Assembly: GCA_964610765.1 (NCBI GenBank)
Contig: CAZSWS010000021.1
Location: 1-35,802 of the forward strand
DNA: 35,802 nucleotides
From: CAZSWS01 sp964610765
Lineage (GTDB): Bacteria; Bacteroidota; Bacteroidia; Bacteroidales; Tannerellaceae
Direction: 5' to 3'
Shown here: in pieces, positions 9,857 through 16,648 of the stretch
Position numbering within the stretch: the first letter of the stretch is position 1
Layout of the letters: each line of letters starts with the position of its first letter
The notes under the pieces: model-generated
Told to the model about the DNA's origin: nothing
The model's input: the letters and a program-made list of their open reading frames with translations, nothing else
Databases searched by the model: none
Translations under genes and position numbers: made by a program

Positions 9857-9896
9857 AAAAAATAAAGCGAGCCGAAATGGGCTCGCTTTATTTTTT
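9857..9896. terminator. Bidirectional intrinsic terminator
   Basis: A 17-bp perfect stem (AAAAAATAAAGCGAGCC, 9857-9873, pairing with 9880-9896) encloses a 6-nt loop. It has T-rich ends in both directions, so it can end both the maf operon on the plus strand and the GH109-type gene on the minus strand. Confidence 0.92.
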
Positions 9897-9914
9897 GGTA
9901 TCTATCTTACTGAA

Positions 9915-11315
9915 TTATAATCCAAAGTGAGGTTTGCGGTGAATCCATTGTCCACGAGTGAAGTCAGGGAAGTCAACCACTGCACCACCACGAGCAATAG
10001 ACATTTCAGACAATCCGGAAACAGCGCTCCAAGCAGCCGCATCATAGCAATCCATAGGAGCCGGTTTCTTATTTTTGATAGCATCTATGAAATCATACAT
10101 CATGATGAAGTCCATACCTCCATGCCCTGCTTCTTTTGCTTGTTGTTCTAGCGAAGCCCAAAGCTTATGATCATATTTCTTAAACCACTCATCTGATTTA
10201 TCCCAACGGTGTGCTCTGGATGTACCTTCAACATATACATTATCTCCATCATTCATCCATAAGCCATCTGTTCCTTGAATACGGAAACCTAAAGAATAAG
10301 GACGTGGTGAGTTTGTGTCATGAGAAACAATAACAGTCTGTCCGTTAGCACATTTAATCATAGAAGTAACAATATCTCCCAAGTTAAAACGCAGTTTAGC
10401 TAATGGATGATTCTCACCACCATTATCTACAACAAACTTGTGCAAACCGCGTGATTGAGTAGCCATAGCTGTCAATGATAGAAAACGGTTTCCTCTGTTA
10501 ATGTCTAAGCAGTTAGCAACCGGGCCTACACCATGTGTCGGATAAAGGTCACCATTACGCATTACAGAGTGCTGTGTTCTCCATTGGGCCTCTGCATAAG
10601 CAGATTCACCCATACGCAATTCACCACCTTTTTTGTATCCGTAATTCTTACCATCGTTAAACTTAATATCACGAAGGTCGTGCTCATATCCGCATCTAGC
10701 ATGAAGTATTTCACCAAATAAGCCTTCACGAACCATCTTTAATGCTGCCATGCAGTCACGTCTGTAACATACGTTTTCCAAGATATTCAACTGGCTACCT
10801 GTAGCTTCCGAAACGTTTACTAAGTCCCAGCATTCTTCCAGCGTGTTTGCAGCAGACACTTCTACTCCTACATAGGGGACACCGGCTTTCATAGCTGCAA
10901 TTGACATTGGCACGTGCCATTCCCAAGGGCTAGCAATAATTACACAGTCAAATTCCTCATTATTAAGCATCTCTTCAAATGCATGTTCACTTCCGGTATA
11001 TACTTTAGGTGCCTCTACATTGAACTTAGCAATATGCGCTAATGTACTATCTAATGGGCCTTTTTGCGTATCGCAAATAGCAACAATGATATTTCCGGGT
11101 ATAGCCAATACATTATTTATATGCTCTTGACATCTTGAACCGGTTCCGATAAACCCAAAACGAAGTTTACCATCATTTTTTCCGGCTGCTTTCTTCTTGC
11201 TTTTTTGTTGAACTTCGGCTGTTGCAGCTGCTGCTTTGTTTGTAACTGCAAGTCCGGCTGCTCCAATACCGGCCACTGTAACCTTTTTAAGAAATGAACG
11301 TCTTGTATTTTCCAT
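9915..11315 (-). CDS. Tat-exported GH109-type glycosidase (Gfo/Idh/MocA fold)
   Basis: This 466-residue protein starts with a twin-arginine signal (TRRSFLK, residues 4-10, then a hydrophobic Ala/Gly-rich stretch). It is therefore exported folded, probably already carrying its nicotinamide cofactor. GFIGTGSRCQEH (54-65) is the Rossmann NAD-binding loop. YVGVEVSAANTLEECWDLV, the CGYEHDLRD segment and NGDLYPTHGVGPVA (254-267, with H261 in the position of the family's catalytic histidine) match GH109 enzymes. GH109 enzymes remove terminal alpha-N-acetylgalactosamine by an NAD-dependent redox mechanism. The substrate here is inferred; related exported oxidoreductases of this fold can have other sugar substrates. 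It is a single gene, with a -7-like box at 11357-11364 and a shared terminator at its 3' end. Confidence 0.85.
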   Translation of the reverse strand: MENTRRSFLKKVTVAGIGAAGLAVTNKAAAATAEVQQKSKKKAAGKNDGKLRFGFIGTGSRCQEHINNVLAIPGNIIVAICDTQKGPLDSTLAHIAKFNVEAPKVYTGSEHAFEEMLNNEEFDCVIIASPWEWHVPMSIAAMKAGVPYVGVEVSAANTLEECWDLVNVSEATGSQLNILENVCYRRDCMAALKMVREGLFGEILHARCGYEHDLRDIKFNDGKNYGYKKGGELRMGESAYAEAQWRTQHSVMRNGDLYPTHGVGPVANCLDINRGNRFLSLTAMATQSRGLHKFVVDNGGENHPLAKLRFNLGDIVTSMIKCANGQTVIVSHDTNSPRPYSLGFRIQGTDGLWMNDGDNVYVEGTSRAHRWDKSDEWFKKYDHKLWASLEQQAKEAGHGGMDFIMMYDFIDAIKNKKPAPMDCYDAAAWSAVSGLSEMSIARGGAVVDFPDFTRGQWIHRKPHFGL

Positions 11316-11356
11316 TTTTATTTAATTATGTGAGTGTATGCTCCTTGAGTAACAGG

Positions 11357-11364
11357 CAAAAATA
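11357..11364 (-). promoter_or_regulatory. Possible -7 element for the GH109-type gene
   Basis: Minus-strand TATTTTTG, an exact TAnnTTTG match, 41 nt before the start codon. No TTTG is seen at the expected upstream distance. Confidence 0.4.
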
Positions 11365-11511
11365 AACATTCTTGCTTGCTTTTTATAATTTATACCCTAA
11401 GAAATAAACAGATAGCCTTTTTTACTACCAACTCTTACGAGCCAAAGATAAGAAAGCTTTTATAAATGAGAAAGCATTCACGAATATATTGACGTTTATG
11501 TCCTACAATAA

Positions 11512-11535
11512 AAAAGGGAGCGTGTGCTCCCTTTT
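11512..11535 (-). terminator. Intrinsic terminator of the superoxide dismutase gene
   Basis: A perfect 10-bp stem (AAAAGGGAGC with GCTCCCTTTT) has a 4-nt loop, and on the minus strand it is followed by a T tract. It lies about 40 nt past the sod stop codon. The rest of 11316-11576 holds only the upstream region of the GH109-type gene. Confidence 0.85.
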
Positions 11536-11576
11536 AATATTTGCGGACTTAGAACAAGTCCTTTTATTAGTAGTTC

Positions 11577-12242
11577 TTAATATCTTTTACCAACTACTTC
11601 CCAGTCAATGATTTTCCAAAGTTCATTCAAATGGTCAGCTCTACGATTTTGATAATCCACATAATATGAGTGTTCCCATACATCAAATCCTAAAATTGGA
11701 GTAAGACCTTTTGTTACCGGGTTTCCAGCATTTTGTTCTTTAACAACAGACAATTTTCCGGCATCGTCTTTGGCTAACCAAAGCCAGCCTGAACCAAACA
11801 GACCAACCGCTTGAGCTACGAAGTCTTTTTTAAATTCGTCAAACGAACCCCATTGAGTTTTAATAGCTTCAGCTAGCTTTCCGGTTGGCTCGCCACCACC
11901 TTTTGGAGAGAAAGACAGAAAATACAATTCGTGATTCAATACTTGACCACCATTGTTAAAGATACCACCATCAGACGTTTTTACGATCTCTATTAATGAC
12001 TTGTTCTCAAAATCAGTACCTGCAATTAAGTTATTTAAGTTATTTACATAAGCTTGTAAATGCTTTCCGTGATGTAACTCTATCGTTACTTTACTGATAA
12101 CTGGTTCTAATGCATCTGCTGCATAAGGTAATTTTACTAATTCAAATTTCATAGTTTGGTTTTTATTTTGGTTGTTATTACTACGTACTTCTTGGGTACT
12201 AAAAATTAAAAGTATTCCTAAAAAAAATATTATCCCACGCAT
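11577..12242 (-). CDS. sod: Fe/Mn superoxide dismutase with apparent signal peptide
   Basis: This enzyme dismutates superoxide to oxygen and hydrogen peroxide. Metal ligands are visible: the first His in LHHGKHL (H57), the His in QVLNHELYF, and Asp and His in FDVWEHSYYVDYQNR. The Gln in GGQVLNH follows the iron-type or cambialistic pattern rather than the strict manganese type. The odd part is the N terminus. The longest frame adds 30 residues before the usual start (MKFELVKLPYA), beginning MRGIIFFLGILLIFSTQ: one arginine, a hydrophobic core, then a polar Asn/Gln-rich linker. This looks like a signal peptide and resembles that of the GH78 protein encoded at 16649. If instead translation starts at the internal ATG at 12152, the protein is a normal cytoplasmic SOD of 191 residues. 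I favour the long form, without certainty. Confidence 0.9.
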   Translation of the reverse strand: MRGIIFFLGILLIFSTQEVRSNNNQNKNQTMKFELVKLPYAADALEPVISKVTIELHHGKHLQAYVNNLNNLIAGTDFENKSLIEIVKTSDGGIFNNGGQVLNHELYFLSFSPKGGGEPTGKLAEAIKTQWGSFDEFKKDFVAQAVGLFGSGWLWLAKDDAGKLSVVKEQNAGNPVTKGLTPILGFDVWEHSYYVDYQNRRADHLNELWKIIDWEVVGKRY

Positions 12243-12368
12243 AAGTATATGTTTTTGGGTGTATACCTTTATAACAACCTAAAAGTATGAAAAGTTCTGT
12301 AAGTAAAAACTATAGAAGTATTGATTATTCTTATAACTCACCAAGCACCCACAACATAGCAGCCCGAA

Positions 12369-13661
12369 TTAGCGTTTTTCAACGAGCGGCAAGGAATAAT
12401 CAATAGGCTCCTTAGCATACACCCGAACATAATCCACATACATATCCGAGCCATTATCATAACGAACTAAATCAATTGGCCAACCACTTATCCCTCCTAT
12501 CGCATAATTGATTAAAAACAAATGTGGCTTTTCCCAGGACATACTATTTGTTGGGTGAGCATATACTTCTATATCGTCAAAATAATATATAGTGTGCTCT
12601 TTATCTACATACAAACCGTAGGTATGAAACGTTGTAGACCAATAAGCTCCCCCTCCTATTTCAGTAATAGGTATCACGCCCGAATATTCCTTTTTGGGTT
12701 TTCCTTCTCCATCCTTCTGTCCCCAAAAATGACTGCAAATAGAATATCCCGGATGATTTGGATTTCCTTTCCCTACCCCTCCATAAGCCTCTACAATATC
12801 CAACTCATCTCCAACAGAGTCTTTATCCAAAGCAGTAATCGTCCAGAAAGCAGGCCATGTACCGACGGCTGATTGAGCCGTAAATCGGCACTCCATATAA
12901 AAAGGTGCTTTCGCCCAAAATCCTTCTCCATCCATATTTACGGATGCAATAAGCCCTGTACTGCCTTTATCGCCGTCTGTTTTTCTGGCTGCTATTTTCA
13001 AATAGGTATCCACTTGACTAAAAGGTGAGTTCGGTGCATCTACATCCGTAAAAGGCCAGCCGCTAAAATCCCCAAATCGAGGCTTATGCGCACTATACCG
13101 AGCATTACGCCCATCATTAGATATAGATAGAGGTCCATCAAAATCATCCTGAAAAACCAACAACATGCCACGAGCACCCGGTGGATTAGTTGACGGAACT
13201 CCTTGATTCCACGATACGCCACCCAAGTTATAGAGTTGCAGCTCACAAACATCTTTTTCACCAAGCTTATTGTGCGCATAAATACGCACATTCATCGGAC
13301 CATTTGGCAACTTGTCGGCATCAAACGTAAAACATCCCAGCCCATCTTCACCAAGCACTGTTCCTTGAGGAAGTAGTTCAACATCATGCCCCCAGACATC
13401 CGGTTTTTCAATCGTTGGCTGACTCCAGCACATCGCCTTCACAAAATCCATTCCCGGAGCTTCAAAGCAGACCTCAACCTCCCCTTTGACTGAAGAACGA
13501 TAAGCAGGAGTACGCACATTGATTGATTGCACCCATGTATGATGGTCGTCACCGGTTTGTCCGTGATTGAAATCTACATAGGATGTTTGAGATAACTCCG
13601 TCTGTCCATGTACAACCAATGCACACATACACATAGCTAATAGCACACTATACTTATTCAT
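12369..13661 (-). CDS. Secreted GH16 family glycoside hydrolase with N-terminal accessory domain
   Basis: This 430-residue protein has a signal peptide (MNKYSVLLAMCMCALVVHGQ), a beta-rich N-terminal domain of about 120 residues, and a C-terminal GH16 beta-sandwich beginning near FQDDFDGPLS (about 170). The active-site strand DELDIVEAYGG gives E286, D288 and E291 in the ExDxxE pattern of retaining GH16 enzymes. AVGTWPAFWTI precedes it and HTYGLYVD follows, as in the family. GH16 enzymes cleave beta-1,3/1,4-glucans or galactans; the subfamily and substrate cannot be decided by eye. It is divergent from another GH16 gene at 13960, with 298 bp between, and may share regulation with it. A promoter-like box lies at 13713-13720. 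Confidence 0.9.
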   Translation of the reverse strand: MNKYSVLLAMCMCALVVHGQTELSQTSYVDFNHGQTGDDHHTWVQSINVRTPAYRSSVKGEVEVCFEAPGMDFVKAMCWSQPTIEKPDVWGHDVELLPQGTVLGEDGLGCFTFDADKLPNGPMNVRIYAHNKLGEKDVCELQLYNLGGVSWNQGVPSTNPPGARGMLLVFQDDFDGPLSISNDGRNARYSAHKPRFGDFSGWPFTDVDAPNSPFSQVDTYLKIAARKTDGDKGSTGLIASVNMDGEGFWAKAPFYMECRFTAQSAVGTWPAFWTITALDKDSVGDELDIVEAYGGVGKGNPNHPGYSICSHFWGQKDGEGKPKKEYSGVIPITEIGGGAYWSTTFHTYGLYVDKEHTIYYFDDIEVYAHPTNSMSWEKPHLFLINYAIGGISGWPIDLVRYDNGSDMYVDYVRVYAKEPIDYSLPLVEKR

Positions 13662-13712
13662 TTATATTTTCGGCTTATGTTATAAAATAGAGAGTAGACA
13701 ATTCTTACTCAC

Positions 13713-13720
13713 CAAAATTA
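13713..13720 (-). promoter_or_regulatory. -7 element for the minus-strand GH16 gene
   Basis: Minus-strand TAATTTTG is an exact TAnnTTTG match about 50 nt before the start codon, with a TTG 18 bp upstream of it. The remainder of the divergent intergenic region (13662-13959) is AT-rich with no other clear feature. Confidence 0.5.
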
Positions 13721-13924
13721 GCACAATTGTATCACATACAATTAGTTGTTTCCAAAATTCATTTCATTCGTTATTATTTTATTTTCCTCCAACGTCGTTA
13801 TGAATAGCTTTAGCTATCACATACACCTTTATACATAATCACTCAATTGTAAACTCACATGATTTTTAATATCATAGCTTTGTGTGCTTTAACAAAAATT
13901 CATGTGTCGTTTCATGAAAATTGA

Positions 13925-13932
13925 TACTTTTG
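13925..13932 (+). promoter_or_regulatory. -7 element for the plus-strand GH16 gene
   Basis: TACTTTTG is an exact TAnnTTTG match. Transcription would start near 13938, leaving about 20 nt before the ATG at 13960 but only about 12 nt before the in-frame ATG at 13951. Confidence 0.5.
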
Positions 13933-13959
13933 TAATATTACACTATACTTATGCAATAT

Positions 13960-14802
13960 ATGAAAACACACAATTTATTTTTCTTGCTTCTCCTATTCTT
14001 CTCAACAACTGTTTTTGCACAACCAGCAAACAAGTCTAATAACACGGACAGTCCTTACGTACCCAAAGGCTACCAGCTTATATGGCAAGACGAATTTAAT
14101 TCTTCCAAAGACACTAAAGGGAAAGCCACAACACCTTCTACCGACAAATGGTGGTTTGAGAAGGGAAGTCATGGCTGGGGCAATAATGAGATACAAGACT
14201 ATATCGATGTGATTGACGGGAAAGATACTTGTGCAATAGTTTCTGACGGCACCTTAAAAATCATCGCTAAAAAGAAAGGCGACCGCATCCTTTCTATTCG
14301 TATGAATTCGCAAGAAAGCTGGACGTATGGCTATTTTGAAGCGCGACTTAAACTTCCCATAGGCAAAGGCACATGGCCTGCTTTTTGGATGCTCCCGAAA
14401 AACTTTAAGAAGTGGCCGGAGGATGGAGAAATTGACATCATGGAAGAAGTTGGGTTTCGTCCTAACTGGGTTTCATCTGCCGTGCATTGCAAAACATACA
14501 ATCATGCTATTCAGACCGAAAAAACAGGCGAACAATATATCGAAACAGCACAAAATGATTTTCACATCTATGCTTTGGAGTGGACTGAGGATTATATTTA
14601 TTGCTATGTAGATGGAAAACGCCACTTTATATTCAAAAACGATCACCAAGGCGACAAATTCACCTGGCCATTCAATGTACCCTTTTATCTAAAGCTTAAC
14701 CTTGCATGGGGCGGTAATTGGGGCGGGGCACAAGGGGTAGACGAGCAAGCTCTTCCTGCTGTATATGAAATCGACTACGTAAGGGTATACCAAAAGGACT
14801 AA
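13960..14802 (+). CDS. Secreted GH16 beta-glucanase (laminarinase-like)
   Basis: This is a single-domain GH16 enzyme of 280 residues with a signal peptide (MKTHNLFFLLLLFFSTTVFAQ, cleaved before Q). The domain begins at YQLIWQDEFN. The catalytic strand is DGEIDIMEEVGF, giving the two glutamates and the aspartate of the ExDxxE motif. KGTWPAFWMLP before it and HIYALEWTEDYIYCYVDGK after it are characteristic of bacterial endo-beta-1,3-glucanases (laminarinases), so beta-1,3- or mixed-linkage glucan is the likely substrate. I start at the ATG at 13960 because it gives a standard signal peptide; an in-frame ATG 9 nt upstream is the alternative. It is divergent from the other GH16 gene. Confidence 0.9.
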   Translation: MKTHNLFFLLLLFFSTTVFAQPANKSNNTDSPYVPKGYQLIWQDEFNSSKDTKGKATTPSTDKWWFEKGSHGWGNNEIQDYIDVIDGKDTCAIVSDGTLKIIAKKKGDRILSIRMNSQESWTYGYFEARLKLPIGKGTWPAFWMLPKNFKKWPEDGEIDIMEEVGFRPNWVSSAVHCKTYNHAIQTEKTGEQYIETAQNDFHIYALEWTEDYIYCYVDGKRHFIFKNDHQGDKFTWPFNVPFYLKLNLAWGGNWGGAQGVDEQALPAVYEIDYVRVYQKD

Positions 14803-15213
14803 AAGAAGTCAGATTAGCGCATAACGAGTATACAAAACAGCTACTATCAATAACAAACTAAGTACTAGCGAATTAAAATATTCGCAGTAGCAAACTAACC
14901 TTTTAACGAACGTTAGAAGCTCTTCTTACGTTCGTCAAAAGAGCTTCTTACATTCGTCAAAAGCTCTTTCAACAAAGGTTAAAAGATTAGTTGGCTCTAT
15001 GCTTTTTAATAAAAGTATATGAAGTCTATGCAAAATGGCTTAGGACAACGCTCTTCATAGCTGTAAAGAGCGTCTCCCATAAATCCAAGGAGTGCTCGTA
15101 GGCTTTATGAGATAATTTCCATAAGGTCGGGAAGATTAATTGAAAACAATACAATGTTTAGAGCCCCTTATGAAGGAGCTCATTTCATAGTAATAGGCAA
15201 GAGGATGGTTCAG
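14803..15213. other. Convergent intergenic region holding a 100-bp repeat element
   Basis: The 411 bp between the 3' ends of the GH16 and AraC-type genes contain no supportable ORF. They hold the 100-bp nested palindromic element at 14893-14992 and an 8-bp hairpin (ACGCTCTT 15048-15055 with AAGAGCGT 15066-15073). An interrupted hairpin at 15161-15181 (GAGC-CCTT with AAGG-GCTC) may follow the AraC-type gene. I see no classic T-tailed terminator for either gene. Confidence 0.6.
14893..14992. repeat. 100-bp nested palindromic element, copy A (four 22-bp units)
   Basis: Its plan is AACTAAC, then four 22-bp units at 14900, 14922, 14944 and 14966, then TAGTT. Units 2 and 3 differ at three positions and share CTTCTTACxTTCGTCAAAAG; units 1 and 4 are more diverged. 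Each unit is itself an imperfect palindrome plus two bases. The outer arms AACTAACCTTTTAAC and GTTAAAAGATTAGTT are inverted complements at 14 of 15 positions. The same plan, length and end sequences recur at 35677-35776 with different internal sequence. Confidence 0.85.
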
Positions 15214-16134
15214 TTACTTAAGCAATTTCTTTTCCCCTTCATTCAATTCGACTGATCGAATCATTCTACGATATTGTATAGGAGTATAGCGAGTTCTTTT
15301 TTTAAAGGCTGTACAGAAGTAATCTGAGTTTTCAAAACCCACCTTAAAAGCAATTTCCTGACTGTTAAACTGCGTATTAGCTAAGAGTTCTTTGCTTTTT
15401 TGAATGCGAATTTCTTGCACATACTGATAGGGAGTTAATCCTGTGTATTCTTTAAATACTTTCCTAAACCAAGAATAACTCATGTTGACTTGTTCTGCAA
15501 TTTCTTCCGGAGAAATAGAATCAGAAAACTGCTCATAGATAATTCTCTTCGCATTTTCTATCTGATTTGTCACATTCAAGTTTTTAAATGCAGACAGTTT
15601 ATGATGCGAATACATGATACCCATTAAATGGTTTACAATCCCACCTAACATTTGCTGAAACCCTACTTGTTGTTGCTGAGCAACATCAATCGCCTTCCGG
15701 TACAATTCAATGATTTCCGTATTAATACCTACATTAAAGATAGGCTCTTCTTTAGAAAAGAAGCGGTTTTCTACACGAGCATCCATATTGACCCCTTCAA
15801 ACCCAATCCAATATTCATTCCATCCGGTTTCTGTAAGAGGTGCATAATTATGCCATTCATTCGGAAACAACAAAAACATATTGCCTGCATTAATCGGTAT
15901 TTTCTTCTGGTTCGCTGAAATAAACTGCCCTCTTCCTTCACTAATATACAGCAACTGATACTCATTCAAGATACGCCCTTTCTTAGACGAAAATAAGTAA
16001 CGTGTAGGGTGATGCGTCGGAGGGTAGGACACTCCGGGGTTTATTTGCTGAAAACCAACCGAGTTCACCTTCAATCCCCACAACTCATCCTGCTCACTAG
16101 AAATTAAATATTTTAAAGGCAATGTGTGTTTCAT
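15214..16134 (-). CDS. AraC family transcriptional regulator
   Basis: This 306-residue cytoplasmic regulator has an N-terminal cupin-like sensing domain (ending with GNMFLLFPNEWHNYAP around residue 83-98) and a C-terminal double helix-turn-helix. The first helix-turn-helix contains ISPEEIAEQVNMSYSWFRK. The second contains NSQEIAFKVGFENSDYFC, followed by the hallmark AFKKRTRYTPIQYRRM. It is divergent from the rhamnosidase operon and is the only regulator near it, so control of that operon by rhamnose or a rhamnosylated sugar is a reasonable inference. A pair of 10-bp direct repeats 20 bp apart upstream of the operon is a candidate binding site. Confidence 0.92.
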   Translation of the reverse strand: MKHTLPLKYLISSEQDELWGLKVNSVGFQQINPGVSYPPTHHPTRYLFSSKKGRILNEYQLLYISEGRGQFISANQKKIPINAGNMFLLFPNEWHNYAPLTETGWNEYWIGFEGVNMDARVENRFFSKEEPIFNVGINTEIIELYRKAIDVAQQQQVGFQQMLGGIVNHLMGIMYSHHKLSAFKNLNVTNQIENAKRIIYEQFSDSISPEEIAEQVNMSYSWFRKVFKEYTGLTPYQYVQEIRIQKSKELLANTQFNSQEIAFKVGFENSDYFCTAFKKRTRYTPIQYRRMIRSVELNEGEKKLLK

Positions 16135-16648
16135 AAATTTAAAATTATGCTTGTATCATGAATAGACTACACGAAGATACTATAAGTAAAAAACAAATCA
16201 GTATTATCGTTCTTTTCTTTCTAAAGGGACTGCGTATTCTTTAAAAAATGCGACTCTACTTACTAAATGGTTCAATCGGTCATAAACCTTCCATATATAT
16301 GACAGGATGATTTTCCAAGTTAAACAACACTTCAAAAATACACATAAATAACTATATATCAGAAAGAAGTAAGCAATAAACAAGGTTTATAAATCTTCAT
16401 AAACCAACTATATCAAAAAAGTGAATTAAAGAATTAATATTAGAAAAAAATCAAAAAACTATTCAAAGTGCCATTTTTTAAAGCTTTAAGCCCATAAAAC
16501 TAAATCCTAAAGGATGGATAAACCTTATTTTTGTATAAAAACAACCAAATGGAGATTAAAACAACCATAAACGAGAGAATTAAACCAATAATAACAAGCA
16601 ACAAACCTTAAGTTTTTTTTATACTATTATTTCAAAGAAAGCCCCACC
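16135..16648. other. Long AT-rich divergent control region of the AraC/rhamnosidase genes
   Basis: These 514 bp between divergent start codons contain no ORF worth calling. They are very AT-rich with many A tracts (16360-16520). They hold the putative operon promoter box at 16526-16533 and direct repeats at 16538-16567, then a leader of about 110 nt before the first rhamnosidase gene. Confidence 0.6.
16526..16567 (+). promoter_or_regulatory. Putative promoter box and AraC-type direct repeats upstream of the rhamnosidase operon
   Basis: TATTTTTG at 16526-16533 is an exact TAnnTTTG match. The 10-mer AAAACAACCA occurs at 16538-16547 and again at 16558-16567, exactly 20 bp apart, about two helical turns and the usual spacing for the two half-sites of an AraC-family protein. 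The repeats would lie at or just after the predicted transcription start, which is unusual for an activator. Either the promoter call or the operator call may be wrong. Confidence 0.4.

Noticed and set aside
13741..13748. ATTAGTTG in the GH16 intergenic region as the end of a third 100-bp element.
   Set aside because: The preceding 100 bp show no 22-bp units and no matching left end.
14893..14992. Reading the 100-bp elements as integron attC sites, because they begin near AAC, end at GTT and are palindromic.
   Set aside because: The consensus RYYYAAC and GTTRRRY core sites are not present, there is no cassette array or integrase, and the regular 22-bp period is not an attC feature.
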